DNA of 42,715 nt from Acinetobacter sp. Its GTDB lineage: Bacteria; Pseudomonadota; Gammaproteobacteria; Pseudomonadales; Moraxellaceae. The notes beneath the pieces were generated by a model, which did not search any database, was not told the DNA's origin, and saw nothing but the letters and a program-made list of their open reading frames with translations. The position numbers and the translations under genes are program-made. The stretch spans positions 1 to 42,715 of the forward strand of contig SSHE01000098.1 in NCBI GenBank assembly GCA_008017315.1. Reading direction: 5' to 3'. Below, piece by piece: positions 27,339-36,818 of the stretch; the first letter of the stretch is position 1; every line of letters starts with the position of its first letter.

Positions 27339-28022
27339 TTATTGACCACAGGCTTTGTTGGCAGGTAATGCAATATCAATTTTCTTCGGATATGGCAAGT
27401 TAAGATTGTTCATCATCTCAATAAATTCTGCCTTAGAGCGGTGGTGACCTAGACGTGCATTGGACTGTTTTTCCTGTCCGATGGTTGAAGATAATCGACC
27501 TTTATAATCATGTCCTGGATAGACGATCGTGTCATCAGGCAGGCTAAATAATTGCTGGTGGATACTCTCATACAGTGTCGCTGGATTGCCTTCCTGAAAG
27601 TCAGTACGTCCACAACCATCAATCAACAAGGCATCACCAGTAAAGACCATGCCATCTATTACATAACTGGTACAGGCATTGGTATGTCCTGGGGTGTAAC
27701 GTGCTTCAATCAAAAAATTACCAATGCGGATTGCACTGCGGTCAGTAATGAAAATATCACCACAATCCACGCCAGAATTGCGATGCAAAATGGATTTACT
27801 GCCAAACTTGTTACGTAAAGCATTGGCTGCTGTAACATGATCTGCATGAACATGCGTATCCAGTGTATAAACCAATGTTAAGCCATGTTCATCGAGTGCT
27901 TGCGTATAGTGTTCTACTTCTGAAGCGACAGGATCAATCAAAACGGCTTCATGCGTGTGTTCACAACCCAATAGATAGGTATAGGTGCTGCTTTCGGGTT
28001 CAAAAAACTGTTTAAACATCAT
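27339..28022 (-). CDS. Persulfide dioxygenase, ETHE1-like
   Basis: The 227-residue MBL-fold protein has HVHADH (residues 57-62), GHTNACTSYV, GDALLIDGCGRTDFQ and PGHDYKG. This set is diagnostic of ETHE1/persulfide dioxygenases, which oxidise glutathione persulfide to sulfite with one iron. It heads an operon with the SQR fusion 13 bases behind and then TauE. Transcription is predicted from a sigma-54 promoter 40 bases upstream. Start ATG 28022, with an adjacent in-frame ATG at 28019. Confidence 0.9.
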   Translation of the reverse strand: MMFKQFFEPESSTYTYLLGCEHTHEAVLIDPVASEVEHYTQALDEHGLTLVYTLDTHVHADHVTAANALRNKFGSKSILHRNSGVDCGDIFITDRSAIRIGNFLIEARYTPGHTNACTSYVIDGMVFTGDALLIDGCGRTDFQEGNPATLYESIHQQLFSLPDDTIVYPGHDYKGRLSSTIGQEKQSNARLGHHRSKAEFIEMMNNLNLPYPKKIDIALPANKACGQ

Positions 28023-28060
28023 CTTGAAGATACTCTGAAATTTTCATCTTATCGTAAGTT

Positions 28061-28076
28061 TGCAAAACGAATGCCA
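28061..28076 (-). promoter_or_regulatory. Sigma-54 promoter of the persulfide/sulfide operon
   Basis: Read on the minus strand, TGGCATTCGTTTTGCA has TGGCA and TTGCA with exactly the six-base spacing of the -24/-12 consensus. Transcription would begin near 28049, leaving a short leader before the first gene. Confidence 0.8.
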
Positions 28077-28086
28077 TCTTGCACTG

Positions 28087-28164
28087 TTTTAATTAAAAGT
28101 AATAAAAACAATGTATTATAAGATAGTTTTTAACATTATTTTTACTTATTGTTTCAATAATGTT
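28087..28164. promoter_or_regulatory. Candidate upstream activator sites
   Basis: TTTTAATTAAAA (28087-28098) is a perfect palindrome. AACATTATT (28132-28140) and AATAATGTT (28156-28164) form a perfect 9-bp inverted repeat. The second lies roughly 85-115 bases upstream of the predicted transcription start, where sigma-54 activators usually bind. Confidence 0.5.
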
Positions 28165-28220
28165 TCATTTAGTGTTTAAGTGGTGTTACATTAAACCAAA
28201 ATTGCAACAGATGAATCACC

Positions 28221-29186
28221 ATGTTGAATGATTTTACCGATTTTTCTGCGTTACAACAGACTTTTCATAGTCAGTCACCAGAAATGCTGAAAATGTTTTC
28301 CATTATCCAGAAAGTTGCCGTGACGGAATTTCCAGTATTGGTACGAGGGGAGTCTGGTAGCGGTAAGGAGTTGGTCGCACAAGCGATTCATGATTATAGT
28401 CAGCGTCGGGATAAACCATTTATTGCAATTAATTGTGCCGCTTTAAATGCCAATATTTTGGAAAGCGAATTGTTTGGGCATGTCAAAGGTGCATTTACGG
28501 GTGCAATTCGTGACCACAAAGGGGTATTTGAACGCGCAGAGGGAGGGACTTTATTTTTAGATGAAATTGCCGAGATTCCGTTAGAGTTGCAAGCGAAATT
28601 ATTAAGAGTGCTGGAAGCAGGTGAATTTAACCGACTAGGTGGCGAGAAGGCAATCAAAACAGATGTACGAATTGTGGCCGCAACACATAAGGCACTACGA
28701 GAGGAGGCACGATTGGGGCATTTTCGGCATGATTTATTGTATCGTTTGCGAGTCATCCCAATTTTTATTCCACCATTACGAGAGCGAAAAGCTGATATTC
28801 CACTGCTGACGCAACATATTTTGCAACAACATAAAAGCCGTGAAATGCTGATCACACCAACTTTAACCGATGCCGCTATGCAAACGCTGATGACCTATGA
28901 TTGGGCGGGTAATGTGCGAGAACTTAAAAATATCTTGCTGTATGCGTTGGTGATGTCGCATGGTCGTAGTGTCATTGATGTGGATGATTTACCCAACGAC
29001 ATTTTCAATCCAGAAGTGTCGTTATATCATGAACAGCCTATACCTGTTCGAGCTGAACAGGCGATGAACAAAAAACGTGTACAGCAGGCATTGCAACAAT
29101 ACGGCGAGCATCTGGAATTGGCAGCCAAAGCCTTAGGCGTGAGTCGGACAACCCTATGGCGTTATCGGAAAAAGTATCACATCTAA
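28221..29186 (+). CDS. Sigma-54-dependent activator without sensory domain
   Basis: The 321-residue enhancer-binding protein is made of a central AAA+ domain (GESGSGKE Walker A; the sigma-54 contact loop GAFTGA; Walker [10 protein letters not shown]) and a C-terminal Fis-type helix-turn-helix ([18 protein letters not shown]). Only about 20 residues precede the AAA+ domain, and an in-frame TGA at 28212-28214 excludes a longer start. FisR, the usual activator of persulfide dioxygenase/SQR operons, has an extra sensor domain with cysteines that is absent here. It is divergent from that operon and its sigma-54 promoter. Only one Cys is present. How it is controlled is unknown. Confidence 0.9.
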   Translation: MLNDFTDFSALQQTFHSQSPEMLKMFSIIQKVAVTEFPVLVRGESGSGKELVAQAIHDYSQRRDKPFIAINCAALNANILESELFGHVKGAFTGAIRDHKGVFERAEGGTLFLDEIAEIPLELQAKLLRVLEAGEFNRLGGEKAIKTDVRIVAATHKALREEARLGHFRHDLLYRLRVIPIFIPPLRERKADIPLLTQHILQQHKSREMLITPTLTDAAMQTLMTYDWAGNVRELKNILLYALVMSHGRSVIDVDDLPNDIFNPEVSLYHEQPIPVRAEQAMNKKRVQQALQQYGEHLELAAKALGVSRTTLWRYRKKYHI

Positions 29187-29776
29187 TACTTGGCGATATT
29201 TTGCTGTGCTTGCTGAATCAAGGCAGCTTTATTTTGTTGTTGTGCCGATTGGAGAATTTGTTGCCAGAGTTGTTTGCGTTGTACATTATTTTGGGCAAAC
29301 GTTAAGCCCTTACGTGCAAGAGCTTCAGCATTTGCTGCTTGTTTTTTGAGATTGGCCAAACGTGCCAATTCACGATAAACATCAGCTGATTGTGGTGCAA
29401 TGCGTTGTGCCTGAATCAGTTGCTGTTCTGCTGCGATTAAATTATTTTTGCGTAAACTTTGCAAATAATCCTGCATCAATTTTTCATAGGCAGCAATGCC
29501 ATGTCCATTCTTTAAGTGACGATTGGGTGTTGGTGTTTGTTCGGGTAAAATCACACGAGGCGGTTGTGGAGGGGCGACAGGCGGTAAAGGTTGTGCCTCA
29601 CGACGAATTTCGTGATCAGGATAGGGTGTGATAATCACTTTGGATGTTGGCGTAGGGGGTTGTGGTATGACCTTAGTTTTGGGTGTTTCTATACTAGGTT
29701 GAATCGGCGTGGTGGTTTGGCAACCGACTATAGACAGACTACTGCATAACATAATGACACACGAAATCTTTTGCAT
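29183..29776 (-). CDS. lpoP: TPR lipoprotein, probable activator of PBP1b
   Basis: The 197-residue outer-membrane lipoprotein has a signal peptide ending in the lipobox IVGC, a Pro-rich linker (to about residue 80), and tetratricopeptide-like helices. Its start overlaps the mrcB stop by one base (TAATG), so the two are co-translated. In Pseudomonas aeruginosa the TPR lipoprotein LpoP, encoded next to PBP1b, activates that synthase, and the same arrangement is seen here. The assignment rests on architecture and position. Its stop overlaps that of the convergent sigma-54 activator gene by four bases. Confidence 0.78.
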   Translation of the reverse strand: MQKISCVIMLCSSLSIVGCQTTTPIQPSIETPKTKVIPQPPTPTSKVIITPYPDHEIRREAQPLPPVAPPQPPRVILPEQTPTPNRHLKNGHGIAAYEKLMQDYLQSLRKNNLIAAEQQLIQAQRIAPQSADVYRELARLANLKKQAANAEALARKGLTFAQNNVQRKQLWQQILQSAQQQNKAALIQQAQQNIAKY

Positions 29777-32205
29777 TAATCATTTGCTCCCATTCGATAG
29801 CCACCTTGTGAGAGCACTTGTGGTTTTTGTTCGGTAGGTTGTGTGGGTTCACTTTCACGGATAAAATTTTCAATCGCATCATCATTTGGGCGGCGTGATG
29901 GTGTTGGTGATGCAGGATTGCCAAATTCATCATAACTTTGTTCTGAATATTCAGGCTCGACTTGATAATGTGGCAGACCACAAGACGTGGCTTGCCGTGG
30001 AATGCTATTGGTCACCATGGGAATATATATTGCACCTGTACAGCCCTGAGCAGAAAGTAAACCCTCGCTACTATCCATCCATTGCCATTGAATATCGCTA
30101 GGTTGGGGCAGGTTATTGGCTGTATTTTTGAGCTGTTTCATGACACTAATCCAGACAGGCAATGCACCCGTAGAGCCTGTTAAACCAATCGGTTTATTAT
30201 CATCCTGACCTAACCAGACCACGGTGAGATAATTGCCACTATAGCCTGCAAACCATGAATCACGTGCATCATTCGTCGTGCCTGATTTTCCTGCTAGACC
30301 AAGCTCGGAAGGAAAACTATTGTAGCCTGCACGCCCTGTGCCTGAGCTCATGACTTGTTGTAAACCATGATTCAATAGGTATGCAGTTGTAGGATCGATG
30401 GTATTTTGTACTTGTAAACCATAGCGTTGTAGTAATGAACCATTGGCATCAACCACAGCACGAATGGTACGTGTTGGGTATTTGAATCCACCCGTCGCAA
30501 AGTTTTGATAAATTCCCAAAATCTCAAGCGGCGATAAGTTCACTGCACCCAGCAATATGGAAGGATAATTGGGAATATCAGACTGTATGCCAAGTTTGCG
30601 TAAATTATTGATAAAAGTTGGTAATCCTGCCTCCCAACCTAACCGTACTGCTGATAGATTGTAAGAATTGGCAAGGGCAGTCTGCAAAGTGGTCGTGCCA
30701 TGTTCGACACCATCATAATTTTTCGGTGTCCATTCTTTTTCACTAACCCCTTTAATCACGACTGCATGATCCTGTATTGGACTTGCCCAAGTATAGCGTC
30801 CCGATTGCAAAGCCTGCATATAAATCACAGGTTTAAGCAATGAACCCACTTGTCGCTTGGCATCCAATACACGGTTAAAGCCTGTAAAATCGCTGGTACT
30901 GCCAATCGCTGCGATAATTTCACCATTTTCGGGATGAGAAACCACCACTGCCCCTTGTAAGCCATTGAGGCGTGCTGGATTGCGTTTAACCAGTTGTTGC
31001 ACCGTGTTTTCCACACTAGTTTGAATGCGTGTTTGTGCCACAGGGTCGAGTGTGGTAAAAATACGCAAACCTTGATTGGTTAAATCATTTTCTTGATATT
31101 CTTGTTTTAACTGACGACGTACAATATCCATAAAATCAGGGAAGCGTACCGCCGTTACACCAGGTTTCTTCATGACACCCAATGGGCGAGCAATTTCAGC
31201 CTGATATTGTGCATCGCTAAGTTTGCCTGTATCACGCATTTTTTGTAGCACTGCATTGCGACGTTCAACGGCACGCTCAGGATTACGCCATGGATTATAG
31301 AACGATGGCCCATTGACTAAACCCACTAAAAAAGCCAATTCAGAGGTATTTAATTCTTGCAAAGGCTGCCCAAAATAGAATTGTGATGCCAGACCATAAC
31401 CATTGACCGAATAATTACCACTTTGCCCGAGGTTTACCTCATTGAGGTATGCTTCTAAAATCTCATTTTTGTCATAATGTAATTCTAATAATAAGGCCAT
31501 TAAGGCTTCATTGGCTTTACGTTTATAGGTTCGTTCTGGGGTTAAATAAAAATTTTTAACCAGTTGCTGGGTAAGGGTTGAACCCCCTTGTCGTGTTCCT
31601 CCCGTCACATTGCTGAAAATAGCACGTGCCAGACCACGTACAGAAACCCCATAATGCTGGTAAAAATTACGGTCTTCGGTCGCAATCAGTGCATCAATCA
31701 GGGTTTGCGGTACATTTTGTAATTTGACCAGTACACGGTCTTCATTATGCTGCGGATAAATCCCACCGATCAACATCGGCTCAAGTCTTAATACCCCTGT
31801 GCTGGAGGGTTGTGTTGTACGGATACTGCTAATGGTATCGCCTGCAAAATTGAGTTCAATGACCCGTTCTGGTTCATGACTATCACCAAAATCAAAACCA
31901 CGTGTATGAATCGTGAGTTGATTTGCTTTATGGGTAAATGTACCTGTTTTGCTATAATGGTCAGCACCTTGATAATTGAGTAATTTTAACTCATCCAAAA
32001 TATCTTTTTGGGTTGCATCCGATTGTGCATATAATTCTAACGGACGAGCATAAACTTTGGCAGGAATATCCCAGCGTTGCCCTTCAAAACGCTTACGCAC
32101 AATATCATCCAGTTTAACCAGATAAATACCCAGCACAATAAAGGCCGCCAGAAAAAGAATCAGAATAAAAAATGCGATAATACCAACGCCACGTTGTTTC
32201 TGCAT
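29776..32205 (-). CDS. mrcB: Bifunctional penicillin-binding protein 1b
   Basis: This 809-residue class A PBP has one transmembrane helix at residues 8-30. A glycosyltransferase domain follows (ATEDRNFYQHYGVSVRG; GGSTLTQQLVKNFYL). The transpeptidase has SLLK near residue 454, SYN, and KSGTT near residue 640. The enzyme polymerises and cross-links peptidoglycan at the inner membrane. I chose ATG 32205 over a TTG at 32268, although its Shine-Dalgarno is weak. A Pro/Asn-rich tail follows the transpeptidase. It heads the mrcB-lpoP operon and is divergent from nadK. Confidence 0.93.
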   Translation of the reverse strand: MQKQRGVGIIAFFILILFLAAFIVLGIYLVKLDDIVRKRFEGQRWDIPAKVYARPLELYAQSDATQKDILDELKLLNYQGADHYSKTGTFTHKANQLTIHTRGFDFGDSHEPERVIELNFAGDTISSIRTTQPSSTGVLRLEPMLIGGIYPQHNEDRVLVKLQNVPQTLIDALIATEDRNFYQHYGVSVRGLARAIFSNVTGGTRQGGSTLTQQLVKNFYLTPERTYKRKANEALMALLLELHYDKNEILEAYLNEVNLGQSGNYSVNGYGLASQFYFGQPLQELNTSELAFLVGLVNGPSFYNPWRNPERAVERRNAVLQKMRDTGKLSDAQYQAEIARPLGVMKKPGVTAVRFPDFMDIVRRQLKQEYQENDLTNQGLRIFTTLDPVAQTRIQTSVENTVQQLVKRNPARLNGLQGAVVVSHPENGEIIAAIGSTSDFTGFNRVLDAKRQVGSLLKPVIYMQALQSGRYTWASPIQDHAVVIKGVSEKEWTPKNYDGVEHGTTTLQTALANSYNLSAVRLGWEAGLPTFINNLRKLGIQSDIPNYPSILLGAVNLSPLEILGIYQNFATGGFKYPTRTIRAVVDANGSLLQRYGLQVQNTIDPTTAYLLNHGLQQVMSSGTGRAGYNSFPSELGLAGKSGTTNDARDSWFAGYSGNYLTVVWLGQDDNKPIGLTGSTGALPVWISVMKQLKNTANNLPQPSDIQWQWMDSSEGLLSAQGCTGAIYIPMVTNSIPRQATSCGLPHYQVEPEYSEQSYDEFGNPASPTPSRRPNDDAIENFIRESEPTQPTEQKPQVLSQGGYRMGAND

Positions 32206-32406
32206 GTGGATTTCATAAATTTCAAAACAAATTGGGTAAATAATGCGATAGCAAGCTGCGTTATGCAATGCAAACTATGTTGTAAATTGCTAATAAAGCC
32301 AAAAAAACCGTATTTTTGTGAAAAAAATAGGATTGAACGGACATGTCATTGGTGTGCAACGCACAAAATGCTATGATAAGGTGCTAATTCCACAGGAGTG
32401 CATGGG

Positions 32407-33324
32407 GTGCAGCATCATTTCCAGAAATCTTTTCGGAATATCGGTTTAATTGGTCGTCCTGGAAAATCATCTGTCGTTGATACATTGAAGTCCATTTATG
32501 ATTTCTTGCTAGAGCGAGGATTACGCCCTATTTTTGAGCAGGAAACCGCAGAACTTGGCGATTTTGGTGATATACAAACCAGTAGTCTGGCTTTGCTCGG
32601 GCAAGTGGCGGATTTAGTGGTGGTTGTAGGTGGTGATGGTTCATTGCTACATGCGGCTCGTGCCTTGGCAAAATATAATGTGCCTGTGGTGGGTGTGAAT
32701 CGGGGGAGACTGGGTTTTCTGACCGATATTCGTCCTTCGGAAGTATTACAAAAATTTGGGCAAGTACTCGATGGTGACTATGTGCTTGACCAACGCTTTT
32801 TGTTGGAAACAGAAGTACGCTCACAAGGACAAACGGTGTATCGTGAAATTGCAATGAATGATATCGTGCTACACTCAGGTAAATCCGTACACATGATTGA
32901 TTTTGAACTGCATATTGATGGTGCTTATGTCTATCGTCAGCATAGTGATGGGCTGATTGTCGCCTCTCCGACGGGTTCAACAGCGTATGCCTTATCAGGT
33001 GGAGGGCCGATTGTTCATCCAAATATGGATGCGATTGTACTTGTGCCGATGCACCCGCATACATTGTCATCACGTCCAATCGTGGTGGGTGGACAGAGTG
33101 AAATTAAAATTTTAATTCGTGATAATCGTGTTTTGCCAATGGTCAGCCCAGATGGACAAAGCAGTATGACGTTGCAAATCGGTGACACTTTACATATTCG
33201 TAAACATCCCTTTAAACTGACCCTATTACATCCACCAAGCTACAATTTCTATGCTGCATGTCGTACCAAATTACGCTGGAATCAGGATTTTGAAGCCGCC
33301 GATGATGAAAAAAATGAGGAATAA
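32407..33324 (+). CDS. nadK: NAD kinase
   Basis: The 305-residue protein has the GGDGS motif (near residue 75) and the NE-like and SPTGSTAYALSGGGPIVHP segments of NAD kinases. It phosphorylates NAD with ATP to make NADP in the cytoplasm. I chose GTG 32407, eight bases after AGGAG (32394-32398); a GTG at 32398 overlaps that site and is less likely. A YeaC-like gene follows four bases later. Confidence 0.93.
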   Translation: MQHHFQKSFRNIGLIGRPGKSSVVDTLKSIYDFLLERGLRPIFEQETAELGDFGDIQTSSLALLGQVADLVVVVGGDGSLLHAARALAKYNVPVVGVNRGRLGFLTDIRPSEVLQKFGQVLDGDYVLDQRFLLETEVRSQGQTVYREIAMNDIVLHSGKSVHMIDFELHIDGAYVYRQHSDGLIVASPTGSTAYALSGGGPIVHPNMDAIVLVPMHPHTLSSRPIVVGGQSEIKILIRDNRVLPMVSPDGQSSMTLQIGDTLHIRKHPFKLTLLHPPSYNFYAACRTKLRWNQDFEAADDEKNEE

Positions 33325-33327
33325 ATC

Positions 33328-33600
33328 ATGAATATTGAGCAAATTTTAAAGACGTTGACCCCCGAGATTGTGGCAAAGCTCAAAACTGCGGTCGAAATTG
33401 GCAAATGGGACAATGGTGTGGCATTGACCAAAGAACAGCGTCAGACCTGTATGCAGGCTGTACTGATCTGGGAACATAAGCATTTACCCGAAGCTGAGCG
33501 TACAGGCTATATCGACCGTGGCACAAAACAAGAAGATGAACATTGCGATTCTCATGACCCCAAAAATGATGAAGAATTTCAGCCGATTCGATTTAGCTGA
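33328..33600 (+). CDS. YeaC-family (DUF1315) small protein
   Basis: The 90-residue acidic protein fits DUF1315/YeaC (EIVAKLKTAVEIGKWDNG; LTKEQRQTCMQAVLIWEHKH). The function of the family is unknown. It begins three bases after nadK with GAGGAA upstream, so it is translationally linked to it. No signal peptide or membrane segment. Confidence 0.82.
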   Translation: MNIEQILKTLTPEIVAKLKTAVEIGKWDNGVALTKEQRQTCMQAVLIWEHKHLPEAERTGYIDRGTKQEDEHCDSHDPKNDEEFQPIRFS

Positions 33601-33607
33601 ACCATCG

Positions 33608-35656
33608 CTATGGTTTGCCCAGTTCCTGCAAATGTAATCTTAAAATACGACGCAACTCCAGCACAGCTTCTGGACTGTACTGAATCGAATGTCCACCTTG
33701 GATAATTTTTTCAGATTGTGCACCATCCAGATGAGCACTGCTATACGGCACAATACCATCGGTAATCTGAGCGGTATCATGATTATCGAACGTCGTATCA
33801 TTGCCGATAATCACATGATATTTCACTTTGGCTGAAATGGGTGTTTCAGCGGTAATTTTCATAAAGGCAGATTTTCGGCTTAAATCACTAGGACCATTTT
33901 GCAAAAAGTCCTTGGTCATCTGGGTAAGATAATCATTGGTCAATTCACCTGTTAAACCGTGCGTAATCGTTTCGAAAGTTGCCGTCAGGAAACTTTTGGG
34001 TAATTTAATGATTTTGCGAGCGGCAAGGGTAAACCAACGGTCAGCAAAATCCGTTCCACGAAAAGGTGAAGAAATAAAGATTGCACGGTCAATTGGTGGC
34101 GTAAGTGCATGGAGTTGTAGTCGAGCTTGTGCCAATTTTCCAAAATTCTGATTTTCATTTTTATATGCTTCATATTTACGCACATGGTTCTTTTGTAAAT
34201 AATGCAAAACATCGGTACTAAAATCGGCATCACTGACTAACATACGACTAATCACACCACCCATGCTGTGTCCAAGCAATACCGCATGTTGAGGAGGTTG
34301 CTTTGGATACTGTCGTTTTAAATCATCAAACGTCTGTTTTAATAAAGCATGAATTTGATAACGACTTTCCATAATCGGCATATTGGTGGAATAAAAAATC
34401 TGCCAGACCTGAAAATTATCCCGCAAGATGGTATCGCCCATAATGTCATTGGTCATGGCAATCCATGCTTCTGGGCTACTGGCTAGGCCATGAATCATAA
34501 TAATCACTTTTTTATTTGGATTATAAGGTTCAAGCATGAATAAATGTGGCATCACAAGATTTTGTTCACGATCGAGTAATGTCCAATAAGCGGCTGCACC
34601 GAGATTATTATTGGCCAACCATAAACCATAAGGGGCGGAAAAATTGGCAGCCAGTGGAAAGTTCTTGTCTGCAATTTGGATGTCATGATAATGATTGGGG
34701 TCAATCAGACGAAATTTAAGAGTTTGGCTGGCTAAGATACTTTCGACCGAATCTTTTTGTGTGGGTTCAACCACAAGTGTGGCCGCCAAAAAACGAGCAT
34801 CATGGCGGTTGGGATGAGAGATTAAACTTTGTCGTTGCTGTAAAGGATTCATTAAATATGAGGTGGTCGGTACTTGCTGGCTTTTCCGCATTTGAATGAC
34901 AAATTCTGCACCAAAACCATCACGGCGACTAATGGATTTGAGTCCTGAAAAACCTAGATTATAGGTAGAGAGCAACTGTTCAACTTGTGTCATATCCAGA
35001 TGAGGATATTGTTCAATATCAATTTGATAATGATTTTTTCCTATGCTGAGTGTGTGCTCATAATTGATGGTTTTTTTTTCGTTGCGTTGATTATACGTAT
35101 CGATCAAATTGGTCACAGCTTGATTATAAAAATCTCGTACTTGAACTTGACGATTATCAAAGAGACGTTGCGATAAAGGGCGTTTGCTAGCAAAAAGATA
35201 AGCATAACTATAGCGTAAAGATTGAGTCAATGCTTCAAGTTGTTGTTCGGTACACTGCTGAAATGCTTGTATAGCATGACGTTGTTCTGCTTCGGTTTGC
35301 TTATATAAATGCGGTTGATTTGCATTGCAATCACTAGATTTTTTGAGTTGTATGGCTTGAGCTAAATAGATTTCGCTGCCCGTCGAAAGGATTTGCTCAT
35401 CCAATAGCTCTGGAATGTGCTGTAATGCTGTGATGCAATGCTCGGCTTGTCCAATACAGGACACAGCTTCTTTGCCTGTCATCGCAAGCACATTTAGGCT
35501 GGCTTCACTGAGTGTGCTGCGATTTAAAATACTATCACGCTGATTACTCAGAGTTTTTGCGGTATTTTGTTGCTTTACACTGATGACCTGACAGCCTGCC
35601 ATAGCAACGATGCCAAAACTCAAACCTAATGAAATAAATACTTTAGAAAGTGGCAT
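33608..35656 (-). CDS. Large alpha/beta-hydrolase (lipase-like) lipoprotein
   Basis: The 682-residue protein begins with a lipoprotein signal (lipobox MAGC at about residues 19-22). It has a long N-terminal region (residues 25-370) with no domain I recognise, and an alpha/beta-hydrolase domain. IMIHGLASSPEAW forms the oxyanion region, and GHSMGG near residue 463 holds the nucleophile. A C-terminal IQGGHSIQ His completes the triad. It is anchored in the envelope and may hydrolyse lipid or ester substrates, which are unknown. It is convergent with the YeaC-like gene (7-base gap) and has no operon partner. Confidence 0.82.
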   Translation of the reverse strand: MPLSKVFISLGLSFGIVAMAGCQVISVKQQNTAKTLSNQRDSILNRSTLSEASLNVLAMTGKEAVSCIGQAEHCITALQHIPELLDEQILSTGSEIYLAQAIQLKKSSDCNANQPHLYKQTEAEQRHAIQAFQQCTEQQLEALTQSLRYSYAYLFASKRPLSQRLFDNRQVQVRDFYNQAVTNLIDTYNQRNEKKTINYEHTLSIGKNHYQIDIEQYPHLDMTQVEQLLSTYNLGFSGLKSISRRDGFGAEFVIQMRKSQQVPTTSYLMNPLQQRQSLISHPNRHDARFLAATLVVEPTQKDSVESILASQTLKFRLIDPNHYHDIQIADKNFPLAANFSAPYGLWLANNNLGAAAYWTLLDREQNLVMPHLFMLEPYNPNKKVIIMIHGLASSPEAWIAMTNDIMGDTILRDNFQVWQIFYSTNMPIMESRYQIHALLKQTFDDLKRQYPKQPPQHAVLLGHSMGGVISRMLVSDADFSTDVLHYLQKNHVRKYEAYKNENQNFGKLAQARLQLHALTPPIDRAIFISSPFRGTDFADRWFTLAARKIIKLPKSFLTATFETITHGLTGELTNDYLTQMTKDFLQNGPSDLSRKSAFMKITAETPISAKVKYHVIIGNDTTFDNHDTAQITDGIVPYSSAHLDGAQSEKIIQGGHSIQYSPEAVLELRRILRLHLQELGKP

Positions 35657-35736
35657 TGTGAAAAAGACATCAATACAATGAGAATGATTCTAACAATAAA
35701 ACGTTTATCATGTATTGTCTAGCATTTGCAAAAAAA

Positions 35737-35760
35737 CCAGTCAAATGACTGGCTTTTTGA
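35737..35760 (-). terminator. Intrinsic terminator of the lipoprotein gene at 35775
   Basis: CCAGTC (35737-35742) and GACTGG (35747-35752) flank an AAAT loop. On the minus strand a run of seven T follows; the plus strand also has a T-run. Confidence 0.75.
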
Positions 35761-35774
35761 GGAAGAGCAATGAT

Positions 35775-36704
35775 TTATTGTTGAATGAGTTGCCAAACAT
35801 TATAACGTTTACCAGACTCGAACTCTTTCATCAGAGCGTTTACGACAGCTTGCTCACTTGGATATTTGATGGCATAGTTTTTGAGTGTCGTGATGGCATT
35901 TTTCTTTTGTTCCATATAGATATAGTTGTTTGCCATTGATAAATAGGATTCTTGAATCCCAGCGTCCATTGCTGTGGTTAAATACGGAATCGCTTCTTTA
36001 AATGCACCACCTTCTGATAAGCCTACACCTAACCAGAAACTGATGGTTGGATCTTTAGGCTTCATGGCTAATAGACGTTTGGCATAACTTAAGGCTTTGG
36101 GTCCATAATGCTCACCCATATCCAGATTACGTGCCATACCACTGGCTTTGGCTGCACGTACCAGAATGTCATAAGAGGCATTGCTATGTAATGCAAGTGG
36201 ATCGAGTGTGGTCATGATCGATTTTAAACGTTCGGTATAACCTTCACGTTCACGCTTGGAAGTGAAGCGTACAGGATAATGGCGTGCTTTACCTTCCAAG
36301 GTATTAAAGAAATCATCTATCTCGGTGACATCTAATTCATTGTCTTGTGCAAGCACAGCAAATTTGAGTGCCTTATCTTTACTGTCGGTCAATGGAATAA
36401 TAAAACGATTTTTATCCAGTACCGTTTTTGCTGCATCAGGCTGGTTGGGATTGCTGATTTCCATTTTGATGACAGGTGTTGCGGCTGCCCGATAGAGATT
36501 TACTTCAAATTCAGAAGGTTTACTATAGTCATAAGGATTGAGTGCATAGAATGCAGTTGTGAGTGCTGGTTCGGTAAAAATGATCGGTTCATCTTGTACA
36601 GGTGCTGGCTGTACGATGGTTTTTTGTTGTACAGGTGGCGTTGAACAAGCACTCACGAGCAATGTGCTCATACTGAGTAGAAATAAGCGGTTAAAATTCA
36701 TCAT
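35775..36704 (-). CDS. TPR/Sel1-like lipoprotein of unknown function
   Basis: The 309-residue lipoprotein has a signal peptide ending LVSAC. The mature protein starts with a Pro/Gln-rich linker. The second half is helical with repeat-like units (SFWLGVGLSEGGAFKEAIPYL; SMANNYIYMEQKKNAITTLK) characteristic of tetratricopeptide folds. Such proteins are scaffolds in envelope assembly, but no partner is evident. It has its own terminator and is separated from cysE by about 114 bases. I do not recognise a named family. Confidence 0.75.
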   Translation of the reverse strand: MMNFNRLFLLSMSTLLVSACSTPPVQQKTIVQPAPVQDEPIIFTEPALTTAFYALNPYDYSKPSEFEVNLYRAAATPVIKMEISNPNQPDAAKTVLDKNRFIIPLTDSKDKALKFAVLAQDNELDVTEIDDFFNTLEGKARHYPVRFTSKREREGYTERLKSIMTTLDPLALHSNASYDILVRAAKASGMARNLDMGEHYGPKALSYAKRLLAMKPKDPTISFWLGVGLSEGGAFKEAIPYLTTAMDAGIQESYLSMANNYIYMEQKKNAITTLKNYAIKYPSEQAVVNALMKEFESGKRYNVWQLIQQ

Positions 36705-36818
36705 TTTGTATCAAGTCTTTGTTTCATTGAAAAATGTGCAGTGATTCTAGTTAAAAACCCACAGCCTTTCAACACGTCTTATGTTAGGACTTGTTGCAAG
36801 CAAGGGGCATTTATGAGC

